From: Pseudomonas capeferrum
Lineage (GTDB): Bacteria > Pseudomonadota > Gammaproteobacteria > Pseudomonadales > Pseudomonadaceae
Reading direction: 5' to 3'
NCBI RefSeq assembly: GCF_000731675.1
Contig: NZ_JMIT01000003.1
Coordinates: 168,058-232,057, forward strand
Length of the DNA stretch: 64,000 nucleotides
The notes below the pieces were generated by a model, which saw nothing but the letters and a program-made list of their open reading frames with translations, did no database searches and was not told the origin of the DNA. Of this stretch, positions 48,711 through 58,637 are shown piece after piece. The position numbers were made by a program, and so were the translations under genes. Within the stretch, counting starts at the first letter, position 1. Each line of letters opens with the position of its first letter.

Positions 48711-50198
48711 ATGCTCAGACTCCTGCTCACCCTGCTCCTTATGCTGCCCCTGGCATCCCAGGCCAGCGAGGGCGAATTCTTCCTCAGCGCCAAGCCCGCC
48801 GAACAGGCTCGCCTGCTCGAAGGCTGGGCGGCGCAACCCGATGCCGCGCGCCTGGGGCTGCTGGAAAACCTGCGCCAAGGCCGCATCGCCGAAGGCGACA
48901 CCCGCAAGGTGCGCCTGAACAACCGCCTGCGTGGCCTGATCGACAACGCCCTGGCCAGCCACCAGTTGCTCAGCGACAACAACGACGCGCGCCTGGCCGC
49001 CGCCCAGCAACTGCAGAAGAGCGCGCAACCGGCGCAGATGGCCTTCCTCGACCGGCGCTTCGCCAACGAAGCGGACCCTGCCGTACACGCCGCCCTCGGC
49101 CTTGCCCTGGCCAACCTGCAGTTGGGCGCCGGCGAGCCTGCGGTACGCCTGGCCGCCGTGCGCCTGCTCGGCGAGACCGGCGACCCGGTCGCCCGCACCC
49201 GCCTGGAGGCGCTGCTGCAGCCCGGCGTCGAAAGCGATGCCGGCGTGCGTACCGCTGCCGAAACCAGCCTGGCCCAGGTCAAACGCAAGCTGCTGGTTGG
49301 CGAGCTGCTGGGCCAGGCGTTCAGCGGCCTGTCGCTGGGGTCGATCCTGCTGCTGGCGGCGCTGGGCCTGGCGATCACCTTCGGCCTGCTCGGGGTGATC
49401 AACATGGCCCACGGTGAAATGCTGATGCTCGGTGCCTACAGCACCTACATGGTCCAGGTGCTGCTGCAGCGCTACGCCCCGGGCGCCATCGAGTTCTACC
49501 CGCTGATCGCCCTGCCGGTGGCGTTCGCCGTCAGCGCCGGGGTCGGCATGGCGCTGGAGCGCACGGTGATCCGCCACCTGTACGGCCGCCCGCTGGAAAC
49601 CCTGCTGGCGACCTGGGGTATCAGCCTGATCCTGATCCAGGCCATCCGCCTGATCTTCGGCGCGCAGAACGTCGAAGTGAGCAACCCGGCGTGGCTGTCC
49701 GGTGGTGTCCAACTGCTGCCGAACCTGGTGTTGCCGTACAACCGCCTGGTGATCATCGGCTTCGCCCTCGCCGTGGTGCTGCTGACCTGGCTGCTGCTCA
49801 ACCGCACGCGGCTCGGCCTGAACGTGCGCGCGGTGACGCAGAACCGCAACATGGCCGCCTGCTGTGGCGTGTCCACCGGGCGCGTCGACATGCTCGCCTT
49901 CGGCCTCGGCTCCGGTATCGCCGGGCTCGGTGGCGTGGCCCTGAGCCAGGTCGGCAACGTCGGCCCGGACCTGGGCCAAAGCTATATCATCGACTCGTTC
50001 CTGGTGGTGGTACTCGGCGGTGTCGGGCAACTGGCCGGCAGCCTCTGGGCCGCCTTCGGCCTAGGCATCGCCAACAAGCTGCTGGAGCCGCAGATCGGCG
50101 CGGTGCTTGGCAAGATCCTCATCCTTGCGTTGATCATTCTGTTCATCCAGAAGCGCCCGCAAGGCCTGTTCGCCCTCAAGGGACGGGTAATCGACTGA
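48711..50198 (+). CDS. urtB: Urea ABC transporter permease UrtB
   Basis: Inner-membrane permease of the LivH type. The 495-residue protein has a signal-like N-terminus (about 1-19), a helical, HEAT-like N-terminal region (about 20-195, with AAQQLQKSAQPAQMAFLDRR) and the permease part (about 200-495, LLGVINMAHGEMLMLGAY, LLATWGISLILIQ, VLGGVGQLAGSLW). The long N-terminal region is normal for UrtB but absent from LivH. Its stop overlaps the urtC start by one base. Confidence 0.96.
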   Translation: MLRLLLTLLLMLPLASQASEGEFFLSAKPAEQARLLEGWAAQPDAARLGLLENLRQGRIAEGDTRKVRLNNRLRGLIDNALASHQLLSDNNDARLAAAQQLQKSAQPAQMAFLDRRFANEADPAVHAALGLALANLQLGAGEPAVRLAAVRLLGETGDPVARTRLEALLQPGVESDAGVRTAAETSLAQVKRKLLVGELLGQAFSGLSLGSILLLAALGLAITFGLLGVINMAHGEMLMLGAYSTYMVQVLLQRYAPGAIEFYPLIALPVAFAVSAGVGMALERTVIRHLYGRPLETLLATWGISLILIQAIRLIFGAQNVEVSNPAWLSGGVQLLPNLVLPYNRLVIIGFALAVVLLTWLLLNRTRLGLNVRAVTQNRNMAACCGVSTGRVDMLAFGLGSGIAGLGGVALSQVGNVGPDLGQSYIIDSFLVVVLGGVGQLAGSLWAAFGLGIANKLLEPQIGAVLGKILILALIILFIQKRPQGLFALKGRVID

Positions 50199-51273
50199 TG
50201 AACCAGCCACTGCTTGTCACCGCTTCGCAAAAAGCCGGGCCGCGCCTGTCGCTGGCCATCGGCACTGTCGTCGTGCTGTTGCTGCTGGCACTACCACTGC
50301 TGTCGTTGCTGCCGGCCGACCATGCCCTGCAGGTCTCGGCCTACACGCTGACACTGGTCGGCAAGATACTCTGCTACGCCATCGTCGCCCTGGCCCTGGA
50401 CCTGGTCTGGGGCTATGCCGGGCTGCTGTCGCTCGGCCACGGGCTGTTCTTCGCCCTCGGCGGCTACGCCATGGGCATGTACCTGATGCGCCAGGCCGCC
50501 GGCGATGGCCTGCCGGGTTTCATGACCTTCCTGTCGTGGACCGAGCTGCCCTGGTACTGGGCCGGCACCCAGCATTTTGCCTGGGCCCTGTGCCTGGTGG
50601 TGCTGGCGCCTGGGCTGCTGGCGCTGGTGTTCGGCTTTTTCGCCTTCCGCTCGCGGATCAAGGGCGTTTACTTCTCGATCATGACCCAGGCCCTGACCTT
50701 TGCCGGCATGCTGCTGTTCTTTCGCAACGAGACCGGGTTTGGCGGCAACAACGGCTTTACCAGCTTCCGCACCATTCTGGGCTTTGACATTGCCGCGCAA
50801 GGCACACGGGCCGTGCTGTTTCTGCTGACTGTCGGCCTGCTTCTGGCCAGCCTGTACCTGTGCTGGCGCCTGACCACCAGCAAGTTCGGCCGGCTGCTCA
50901 CTGCCGTGCGCGACGCCGAGAACCGCCTGATGTTCTGCGGTTACGACCCGCGCGGCTTCAAACTGCTGGTGTGGGTGCTGAGCGCCGTGCTGTGCGGCCT
51001 GGCCGGCGCGCTGTATGTGCCCCAGGTGGGCATCATCAACCCCAGCGAAATGTCGCCGACCAATTCCATCGAAGCCGCTGTCTGGGTCGCCCTTGGCGGG
51101 CGTGGCACGTTGATTGGCCCGCTGCTGGGCGCAGGCCTGGTCAATGGCATGAAGAGCTGGTTCACCGTGGCGTTCCCCGAGTACTGGCTGTTCTTCCTCG
51201 GTGCGCTGTTCATTCTGGTCACTCTGTACCTGCCCAAAGGCGTGGTGGGCCTGCTGAAGAAAAGGAGCCAGCC

Positions 51274-51277
<4 letters not shown>
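50198..51277 (+). CDS. urtC: Urea ABC transporter permease UrtC
   Basis: Second inner-membrane permease, LivM type, 359 residues with about ten helices. DLVWGYAGLLSLGHGLFFALGGYAMGMY and NETGFGGNNGFTSF are typical of UrtC. The ATG overlaps the urtB stop and its own stop overlaps the urtD start, so the permeases and the first ATPase are translationally coupled. Confidence 0.96.
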
Positions 51278-52131
<854 letters not shown>

Positions 52132-52168
52132 TCCTCACAGCCAGCGCACAAACTTCCAGGGACATGAC

Positions 52169-52867
52169 ATGCTGAAAATCGACACACTGCACCAATACTA
52201 CGGCGGCAGCCACATCCTGCGCGGCCTGTCCTTCGAGGCCAAGGTCGGCGAGGTCACGTGCCTGCTGGGCCGCAACGGCGTGGGCAAGACCACCCTGCTG
52301 CGCTGCCTGATGGGCCTGGTCGCAGCCCGCGAAGGCAGCGTCGAATGGGAAGGCAAGCCGATCACCATGCTCAAGCCCCAGCAACGGGTGCAGGCCGGTA
52401 TCGCCTACGTGCCCCAAGGCCGCGAAATCTTCGCGCGGCTGACCGTGGAGGAGAACCTGTTGATGGGCCTGTCGCGCTTCCCCGCCCGCGAGGCCCGTGA
52501 AGTGCCCGCCTTCATCTACGAACTGTTCCCGGTACTGGAACAGATGAAACAGCGCCGCGGCGGCGACCTGTCCGGCGGCCAGCAACAGCAGTTGGCCATT
52601 GGCCGCGCCTTGGCCAGCCGCCCGCGCCTGTTGATACTCGACGAGCCCACCGAAGGTATCCAGCCTTCGGTAATCAAGGAAATCGGCGCGGTCATCCGGC
52701 GCCTGGCCCAACGTGGCGACATGGCCATCCTGCTGGTGGAGCAGTTCTACGACTTCGCCGAAGAACTGGCCGACCAGTACCTGGTGATGGCCCGCGGCGA
52801 GATCATTCAGCGTGGGCGCGGGGATAACATGCAGGCAGAAGGTGTACGCGGGCTAGTAACCATTTAA
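52169..52867 (+). CDS. urtE: Urea ABC transporter ATP-binding protein UrtE
   Basis: Second ATPase, LivF type, 232 residues, with Walker A GRNGVGKTT, signature LSGGQQQQ and Walker B LLILDEPTEGI. It completes the UrtABCDE high-affinity urea importer. It lies 37 bases after urtD. An upstream in-frame extension is rejected because the ATG at 52169 has aggga upstream. Confidence 0.96.
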   Translation: MLKIDTLHQYYGGSHILRGLSFEAKVGEVTCLLGRNGVGKTTLLRCLMGLVAAREGSVEWEGKPITMLKPQQRVQAGIAYVPQGREIFARLTVEENLLMGLSRFPAREAREVPAFIYELFPVLEQMKQRRGGDLSGGQQQQLAIGRALASRPRLLILDEPTEGIQPSVIKEIGAVIRRLAQRGDMAILLVEQFYDFAEELADQYLVMARGEIIQRGRGDNMQAEGVRGLVTI

Positions 52868-52898
52868 TCTGCGCCCATCGACCTTGTGAGACGCTGCA

Positions 52899-53414
52899 AT
52901 GAGCCACGAAATCCGCGACGCCTTGCCCGCCGATGTACCGGGCATCCTCGACATCTACAATGACGCCGTGCGCAACACCACGGCGATCTGGAACGAAACA
53001 CCCGTCGACCTGGGCAACCGCCAGGCCTGGTTCGAGGCCCGTGCGCAGCAGGGCTACCCGATTCTGGTGGCGGTGGATGAGAGCGGCGTGCTGGGTTATG
53101 CGTCGTTTGGCGACTGGCGGCCGTTCGAGGGCTTTCGCAATACCGTGGAGCATTCGGTGTACATCCGCGGCGACCAGCGCGGCAAGGGCCTGGGGCCGCT
53201 GTTGATGGGCGCATTGGTGGAACGCGCGCGGGGTTGCGGCAAGCACGTGATGGTGGCGGCCATCGAAAGCGGCAACGCGGCGTCGGTACGCCTGCATGAG
53301 CGGCTGGGGTTCGTGGTGACCGGGCAGATGCCGCAGGTGGGGGTGAAGTTCGGCCGCTGGCTGGACCTGACGTTCATGCAGCTGATGCTGAACCCGGGGG
53401 CTGAGCCGGCCTGA
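52899..53414 (+). CDS. GNAT acetyltransferase (phosphinothricin/methionine sulfone acetyltransferase-like)
   Basis: A 171-residue GNAT-fold enzyme. The acetyl-CoA site is VYIRGDQRGKGLGPLLMGAL, and the opening IRDALPADVPGILDIYNDAV and the tail SVRLHERLGFVVTGQMPQVG are typical of the PAT/YncA-like family, which acetylates phosphinothricin, methionine sulfone or sulfoximine. It begins 31 bases after urtE and may be read with the urea operon. A detoxification role is an inference. Confidence 0.88.
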   Translation: MSHEIRDALPADVPGILDIYNDAVRNTTAIWNETPVDLGNRQAWFEARAQQGYPILVAVDESGVLGYASFGDWRPFEGFRNTVEHSVYIRGDQRGKGLGPLLMGALVERARGCGKHVMVAAIESGNAASVRLHERLGFVVTGQMPQVGVKFGRWLDLTFMQLMLNPGAEPA

Positions 53415-53434
53415 ACGTGAGGGTGCCGGTGCAG

Positions 53435-53528
53435 GCCCCTTCGCGGGGCAAGCCCGCTCCCACAGGGACCTCACAGTCCTTGATTGTGCTGTAACTGTGG
53501 GAGCGGGCTTGCCCCGCGAAGGGGCCCG
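53435..53528. repeat. Inverted pair of REP elements
   Basis: Copies at about 53437-53466 (ccccttcgcggggcaagccc...) and 53496-53525 (ctgtgggagcgggcttgccc...) face each other around a 30-base centre. The pair lies between the convergent acetyltransferase and cbpM genes and can end both transcripts. Confidence 0.8.
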
Positions 53529-53536
53529 CACTGGCC

Positions 53537-53845
53537 TCATCCCAGTTGGGTGAACCTGCCCAAGCGCTGTTTCAGCATGTTGTTCTCACTGCGCAGCTGC
53601 TGCACTTCCTGCAACAGCTCCAGCGCCAGCGCCACGCCTTCCCACTCCAGTTCCAACTCCTGGTGCAGCTTCGCCGCGCGCTTGGCCAAAAGCGGCGCCT
53701 GATCGTCGAACAACCAGTCCTCAGGCGTTCGCCCAGAGGGTTCGACGATGCCGTGCTCGACTATTTCGATCACGTAGTCCGCCGTAATGTCGGCTTCCTG
53801 GCAGAGGGTGCGCATGTCCAGTTGAACGATCAGGGTGCTGCTCAT
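53537..53845 (-). CDS. cbpM: Chaperone modulator CbpM
   Basis: A 102-residue MerR-like helical protein that binds and inhibits the J-domain protein CbpA. The N-terminal helix-turn-helix-like part (about 10-55, LCQEADITADYVIEIVEHGIVEP) is followed by a coiled-coil helix (about 60-95). Its ATG overlaps the cbpA stop by four bases, the usual cbpA-cbpM arrangement. Confidence 0.92.
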   Translation of the reverse strand: MSSTLIVQLDMRTLCQEADITADYVIEIVEHGIVEPSGRTPEDWLFDDQAPLLAKRAAKLHQELELEWEGVALALELLQEVQQLRSENNMLKQRLGRFTQLG

Positions 53846-53847
53846 GA

Positions 53848-54804
53848 TCACTTACTCCATTGTGCCCTCGGGTTGAACGCGGCCTTCTCGGAAAGCTTGG
53901 CCCACAGTTCACGGGTCGACTCGTCGGATGCAGTCGGCATGACCACCTTGAGCTGCGCATAGAGGTTGCCGCGCTCGCCCTGCTTGTTGGCCAGGCCCTT
54001 GCCCGGTACGCGCAGGCGCTGGCCGCTCTGGCTGTCGGGACGGATGGTCAGGTTGATCTTGCCGTCCAGGGTCGGCACCGCCACCTTGGCGCCCAGTGCC
54101 GCCTCCCACGGTGCCAGTGGCACGGTGATGATCAGGTCATGGCCTTCGACATCGAACAGCGGGTGCGGTGCCATGCGGATGGTCAGGAACAGGTCGCCGT
54201 TGGGCCCGCCGCCACTGCCCGGCGCACCCTGGCCCTTGAGGCGAATGCGCTCGCCGTCGGTCACCCCGGCGGGGATCTTGACGTTCAGGGTCTTGGTGGT
54301 GAACCCGGTGCGCTGCCCGGCGGCATTGGTCTGCGGCACCTGGAAACTGATCTGCTTGGACTCCTTGCTCAGGGTCTCTTCAAGGAATACCGCCAGTTCC
54401 AACTCCACGTCCTGCCCTCGCCTGCCTGCGCTGCGCTGTTGCCGGGCGCCGCCAAAGGGGTTGCCCCCCCGCGCGCCAAAAATCGAGCTGAAGAAGTCGG
54501 AGAAGTCACCGCCTTCGAAACCACCGCCCGCACCCCCGCCGCGGTTTTCCCAGCCCGGCGGCGCCTGGAACGGCCGGCCATGTTGGCCACCGTACTTGCG
54601 GATTTCGTCGAATTCGGCACGTTTCTGCGCGTCACCGAGCACTTCATAGGCCTCGTTGGCCTCTTTGAACTTGTCCTCGGCGTCGCGCTCCTTGCTGACA
54701 TCGGGGTGATACTTGCGTGCCAGCTTGCGGTAGGCGGCCTTGATCGCCTTTTCGTCCGCCGTGGGCTCTACGCCAAGTATCTTGTAATAGTCTTTGAAGT
54801 CCAT
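53848..54804 (-). CDS. cbpA: Curved DNA-binding protein / J-domain co-chaperone CbpA
   Basis: A 318-residue type B DnaJ homologue. It has a J domain (about 1-70) with the HPD motif at 33-35, a glycine/phenylalanine-rich linker (about 75-125) and two C-terminal beta-barrel substrate-binding domains. It lacks the zinc-finger cysteines of DnaJ. It stimulates DnaK and binds curved DNA in stationary phase in E. coli. It lies upstream of cbpM and is divergent from an Hsp70-like gene. Confidence 0.95.
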   Translation of the reverse strand: MDFKDYYKILGVEPTADEKAIKAAYRKLARKYHPDVSKERDAEDKFKEANEAYEVLGDAQKRAEFDEIRKYGGQHGRPFQAPPGWENRGGGAGGGFEGGDFSDFFSSIFGARGGNPFGGARQQRSAGRRGQDVELELAVFLEETLSKESKQISFQVPQTNAAGQRTGFTTKTLNVKIPAGVTDGERIRLKGQGAPGSGGGPNGDLFLTIRMAPHPLFDVEGHDLIITVPLAPWEAALGAKVAVPTLDGKINLTIRPDSQSGQRLRVPGKGLANKQGERGNLYAQLKVVMPTASDESTRELWAKLSEKAAFNPRAQWSK

Positions 54805-54968
54805 TTATGGATCACCAATGTGAATTTGCGTGTTGCCACTGAAGATAGGGGTCAAGCATAGCCTTTCAAGGGCCGCTTGGGATTGCTGTATGGCAGACGA
54901 CTGGTCTTGATTCTGTTGCCAACTGGCATAAACTGCGCGGCCGTTTTGCCTCCGGAAACCTTTTTCCC

Positions 54969-56240
54969 ATGTCTGACGTATCCCCGGCCCGTGCCCTTGG
55001 CATCGACTTTGGCACCTCCAACTCCACGGTCGGCTGGCACCGCCCTGGCCTTGAGTCGCTGATTGCCTTGGAAGACGGCAAGATCACCTTGCCTTCGGTG
55101 GTCTTCTTCAACATCGAGGAGCGTCGCCCGGTGTATGGCCGCCTGGCGCTGCACGAGTACCTGGAAGGCTACGAAGGCCGCCTGATGCGCTCGCTCAAGA
55201 GCCTGCTCGGCTCCAAGCTGATCAAGCACGACACCAGCGTGCTGGGCAGCGCCTTGCCGTTCAAGGACTTGCTGGGCATGTTCATCGGCGAACTGAAAAA
55301 GCGCGCCGAAACCGCCGCCGAGCGCAGCTTCGACCAGGTCGTGCTGGGCCGCCCGGTGTTCTTCGTCGATGAAGACCCGGCCGCCGACCAGGAAGCCGAA
55401 GACACCCTGGCCGACGTGGCGCGCAAGATCGGCTTCAAGGACGTGTCGTTCCAGTACGAACCGATTGCCGCAGCCTTCGACTACGAGTCGAGCATCAGCC
55501 GTGAAGAGCTGGTACTGATCGTCGATATCGGCGGGGGTACCTCCGACTTTACCCTGATCCGCCTGTCGCCCGAGCGCCACCTGGTGGCCGAACGCCAAAG
55601 CGATATCCTCGCCACCGGTGGCGTGCACATCGGCGGTACCGATTTCGACAAGCAGCTGAGCCTGCAGGGCGTGATGCCGTTGTTCGGCTATGGCAGCCGG
55701 ATGAAGAGCGGTGCGTTGATGCCGACCAGCTACCACCTCAACCTGGCCACCTGGCACACCATCAACGCCTTGTACTCGCAGAAGTCGCAGCTGGCCCTGG
55801 GCAACATGCGTTACGACATCGAGGACACCCTCGGTATCGACCGCCTGTTCCAGCTGATCGAACAGCGCGCCGGCCACTGGCTGGCGATGGAAGTGGAAGC
55901 CAGCAAGATCGAGCTGACCGAACAGGACAGCCGCCGCATCGACCTGCGCCGTGTCGAGCCTGAGCTGACCGCCGAGCTGACCCGTGCGGTGTTCGAAGAA
56001 GCGATCGATAGCCTGCTGGAGCGCGTGCGCGGCAGTGTCAGCGAGCTGCTGAACAAGGCCGGTGTGAGCGAAGGGCAAGTGGATACGGTGTTCTTTACCG
56101 GGGGGTCCAGCGGGATTCCGGCGCTGCGTAACAGCGTGGCGGCGATGTTGCCCAATGCACGGCATGTGGAAGGCAACATCTTTGGCAGCATTGGCAGCGG
56201 GTTGGCGATCGAGGCACGCAAACGCTACGGCGTTATCTGA
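54969..56240 (+). CDS. yegD: Short Hsp70-like ATPase (YegD type)
   Basis: A 423-residue actin-fold ATPase that contains only the nucleotide-binding half of an Hsp70 and no substrate-binding domain (DnaK has about 640 residues). The phosphate motifs GIDFGTSNSTVGWH and LIVDIGGGTSDFTL and the adenosine motif FFTGGSSGIPALR are intact. Its role is unknown. It is transcribed divergently from the cbpA J-domain gene across a 164-base gap, so a functional link to CbpA is possible but unproven. Confidence 0.92.
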   Translation: MSDVSPARALGIDFGTSNSTVGWHRPGLESLIALEDGKITLPSVVFFNIEERRPVYGRLALHEYLEGYEGRLMRSLKSLLGSKLIKHDTSVLGSALPFKDLLGMFIGELKKRAETAAERSFDQVVLGRPVFFVDEDPAADQEAEDTLADVARKIGFKDVSFQYEPIAAAFDYESSISREELVLIVDIGGGTSDFTLIRLSPERHLVAERQSDILATGGVHIGGTDFDKQLSLQGVMPLFGYGSRMKSGALMPTSYHLNLATWHTINALYSQKSQLALGNMRYDIEDTLGIDRLFQLIEQRAGHWLAMEVEASKIELTEQDSRRIDLRRVEPELTAELTRAVFEEAIDSLLERVRGSVSELLNKAGVSEGQVDTVFFTGGSSGIPALRNSVAAMLPNARHVEGNIFGSIGSGLAIEARKRYGVI

Positions 56241-56242
56241 AC

Positions 56243-56273
56243 GATCTTGGGGCCGCAAAGCGGCCCCAAGATC
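56243..56273. terminator. Bidirectional terminator between yegD and the AI-2E family gene
   Basis: A perfect 14-base stem gatcttggggccgc / gcggccccaagatc with an AAA loop fills the 38-base gap between two convergent genes. It is very stable and symmetrical. Confidence 0.8.
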
Positions 56274-56278
56274 TCAGC

Positions 56279-57286
56279 TCAAACCAGTTCCACTCGCTTC
56301 AGCTCGCTCTTCAGATACGCATAGTAGATCGGCCCCGCCACCACCCCCGGCAAGCCGAATGCCGCCTCGAACACCAGCATCGCCAGCAGCAGTTCCCACG
56401 ACTTGGCACTGATCTGCCCACCCACGATCCGCGCGTTGAGGAAGTACTCGACCTTGTGGATGACGATCAGATACCCCAACGCCGCCATCGCCACCCAGAT
56501 CGACAATGACAACCCGACGATGGTGATCAGGGTGTTGGACATCAGGTTGCCGATCACCGGCAGCAGCCCAAGCAGGAAGGTCAGCACGATCAGCGTCTTG
56601 GTCAGCGGCAGATGCACCCCGAACATCGGCAGCACCACGGCCAGGAAGATGCCGGTGAAGGTGGTGTTGAGCAGCGAAATCTTGATCTGCGCGAAGACAA
56701 TGTTGCGAAACGCCTGCACCAGCAGGCTCAAGCGTTCGAACAAGGCTGCGGCCAACGGTTTGCGCCGAGAAATGTCGGGGATACGCTGCAAGGCCACGAT
56801 GGCGCCGAGGATCATGCCGATCAGCAAGGTGACGAACATGTGCGCCATGCCCTTGCCTACCAGTTGCAGCTCGCCCAGGTGGCTTTTGAGCCAGTCGCCG
56901 ATGGCCACCTTGAACTCGGCGGCACTGGCCGGCAGGTAGCCTTCGATGAACGGCGGCAGTTGCCCACGGGCCCGCTCGACCAAGGCCATGAACTTGTCCA
57001 GCGAAGCCCCGGGGTTCTCCGCCTCGTGCAGCAGGAAGCTGAATGCGCCGGCAATCAGCAGGGTCAGAGTAATGACCACCAACGTGCCGAGCAGGGCCAC
57101 GGCCAGCCAGCGGGCGCGCTGCCCGGCGATCAGTGGCTGCAACCGCGGCGTCAGCATGTTGACCAGTTCGAACACCAGCAAACCGGCAAGCAGGCTCGGC
57201 AGCAACTTCAGGGGCAGCGCCAGCAACAGGCCGGCAAACACGATGATCCAACTGGCCAGGGTGATCTGGCGGGGGGTGAAGGTCAT
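56279..57286 (-). CDS. AI-2E family transporter
   Basis: A 335-residue inner-membrane protein with about eight helices of the AI-2 exporter (TqsA/PerM) superfamily. GLLPVIGNLMSNTLITIVGLS and SWELLLAMLVFEAAFGLPGVVAGPIYYAY are family signatures. Members export varied solutes or act as Na+/H+ antiporters; the cargo here is unknown. It ends next to a shared terminator and is followed upstream by a PsiF-like gene. Confidence 0.9.
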   Translation of the reverse strand: MTFTPRQITLASWIIVFAGLLLALPLKLLPSLLAGLLVFELVNMLTPRLQPLIAGQRARWLAVALLGTLVVITLTLLIAGAFSFLLHEAENPGASLDKFMALVERARGQLPPFIEGYLPASAAEFKVAIGDWLKSHLGELQLVGKGMAHMFVTLLIGMILGAIVALQRIPDISRRKPLAAALFERLSLLVQAFRNIVFAQIKISLLNTTFTGIFLAVVLPMFGVHLPLTKTLIVLTFLLGLLPVIGNLMSNTLITIVGLSLSIWVAMAALGYLIVIHKVEYFLNARIVGGQISAKSWELLLAMLVFEAAFGLPGVVAGPIYYAYLKSELKRVELV

Positions 57287-57357
57287 ACAGCCTCAGGGGC
57301 AGACAACGGAAAAGACCCGCAGTCTGCCAGCCTTCGCCCTACAGGCATAGGCGCAGG

Positions 57358-57642
57358 TCATTTCTTCTTCAGGCAGTCGCTCATGTACGCCTTGCGCTCG
57401 TCACCCTTGAGTGCCTTGGTGCTGGCGTCGGCGTTGCAGGTCTTCATCTTTTCCTGCTGGGTTGCAGGTACGCTCTTCTTCAGGCAGTTGCTCATGAACG
57501 CCTTGCGTTCATCGCCCTTGAGCGCCTTGGCGCTGGCGTCGGCGTTGCACGAGGTCATCTTCTCCTGTTGCGCAGTGGCGGCGAACCCCTGTGCGCTGAA
57601 CAATAAAGCCAACACCAGCAATGGCATTTGCAGCAGCTTCAT
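57358..57642 (-). CDS. PsiF repeat family periplasmic protein
   Basis: A 94-residue protein with a signal peptide (about 1-22, ending GFA) and two near-identical PsiF repeats of about 35 residues, each with QQEKM-(T/K)xCNADAS-KALKGDERKA(F/Y)MS-CLKK. PsiF in E. coli is phosphate-starvation induced but its function is unknown. The ATG at 57642 follows aaggag. The tandem repeats suggest an internal duplication. It lies 72 bases from the AI-2E gene start. Confidence 0.92.
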   Translation of the reverse strand: MKLLQMPLLVLALLFSAQGFAATAQQEKMTSCNADASAKALKGDERKAFMSNCLKKSVPATQQEKMKTCNADASTKALKGDERKAYMSDCLKKK

Positions 57643-57716
57643 GGAGTGGTCTCCTTGTCTCCGCGCCCGATGCACGGTGGTGCCACTGAGTGTAGACAAG
57701 ATTTTTTACACTCATT

Positions 57717-58505
57717 TCAGCCGCCAGCCCGCGCCTGACGCCGGTACTGCTCCGGTGTGCAATTGGCCTGGCGCTGGAACATGGCGATGAAGGCCGAGGC
57801 GCTGCTGTAGCCGAGGTCGAAGGCAATGGCCTGGATCGGCAAGCCTGCCTCCAGCATCTCGATGGCACGCAGAAAGCGCAGGCGCAGGCGCCACTCGCCA
57901 AAACCGATGCCCAGTTCGCGGATGAACTGGCGGGCCAGGGTACGTTCGCTGACATGCACCTGCCGCGCCCAATCGGCCAGCGGGCGATTGTCGCCCGGGG
58001 CACGGCTCAAGCCATCGAGCACCTGGCCCAGGCCCTCGCTGCGGGCGAAGGGCAAGTAGCAGGTCTGGGTCGGCGCCAGCAGCAACTGGTCGAGCAGCAC
58101 CTGCACCAGGCGCTGGTCGCGTTCGTCCTGCGCCACGTTCAGGTCACGCCGGGCGAAGTCGCCGAGGATGGCCTTGAGGATGTCGCTGATGACCAGGCTG
58201 CACGGCTGCTGCGGCAACCCGGTGCACAAGCTGCGGTCCAGGTAGAGCGAGCGGTAGACGATGGCCTGGGGGTTGTAACAGCCATGCTCGATGCCCGGTG
58301 GCACCCACACGGCGTAGTGCGGCGGCGAGAGGAAGCGCTGGCCTTCGACATCCAGGTGCATGACACCGTGGGCCGCGTAGTTCAGCTGGCCCCAGGCGTG
58401 GCGGTGGGGGGCGCTGTGGGTATCGGCGCCGAACTCGTCGTGGCGCAAGTACACCGGCGCCGGGAGCCGGTCGAAACCAGGGATGTCGAGGTATTTGCGC
58501 GGCAT
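57717..58505 (-). CDS. AraC family transcriptional regulator
   Basis: A 262-residue regulator with an N-terminal cupin domain (about 20-110, with HRHAWGQLNYAAHGVMHL) and a C-terminal AraC DNA-binding domain (about 160-258, with VHVSERTLARQFIRELGIGF and AIAFDLGYSSASAFIAMFQR). It is transcribed away from the EamA transporter gene, and the 132-base gap holds a seven-base inverted repeat, so it probably regulates that transporter. The effector is unknown. Confidence 0.93.
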   Translation of the reverse strand: MPRKYLDIPGFDRLPAPVYLRHDEFGADTHSAPHRHAWGQLNYAAHGVMHLDVEGQRFLSPPHYAVWVPPGIEHGCYNPQAIVYRSLYLDRSLCTGLPQQPCSLVISDILKAILGDFARRDLNVAQDERDQRLVQVLLDQLLLAPTQTCYLPFARSEGLGQVLDGLSRAPGDNRPLADWARQVHVSERTLARQFIRELGIGFGEWRLRLRFLRAIEMLEAGLPIQAIAFDLGYSSASAFIAMFQRQANCTPEQYRRQARAGG

Positions 58506-58527
58506 GCTGTCTGCTTTGAAGGGCGGA

Positions 58528-58563
58528 TTGTCTGGATACAAGTATAGGCTTGCGGACAGACAA
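58528..58563. promoter_or_regulatory. Candidate operator between the AraC regulator and EamA transporter
   Basis: A perfect inverted repeat TTGTCTG (58528-58534) and CAGACAA (58557-58563), 22 bases apart, lies in the divergent gap. On the minus strand a TATACT lies between the arms and could be the -10 box of the regulator gene. The position is right for an autoregulatory and activator site. Confidence 0.4.
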
Positions 58564-58637
58564 CGGATAATGCCGGGCAGCCTGGGCCTGCTACGCAGCA
58601 GCCCAAAATTCCTGGTCTCACCCAGAGTTGCACCTTT

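Noticed and set aside
47091..50030. A 979-residue minus-strand open frame across urtA and urtB
   Set aside because: It mirrors the third-position GC bias of the urt genes on the other strand; composition (His, Gln, Arg, Asp) is shadow-like and no motif is present.
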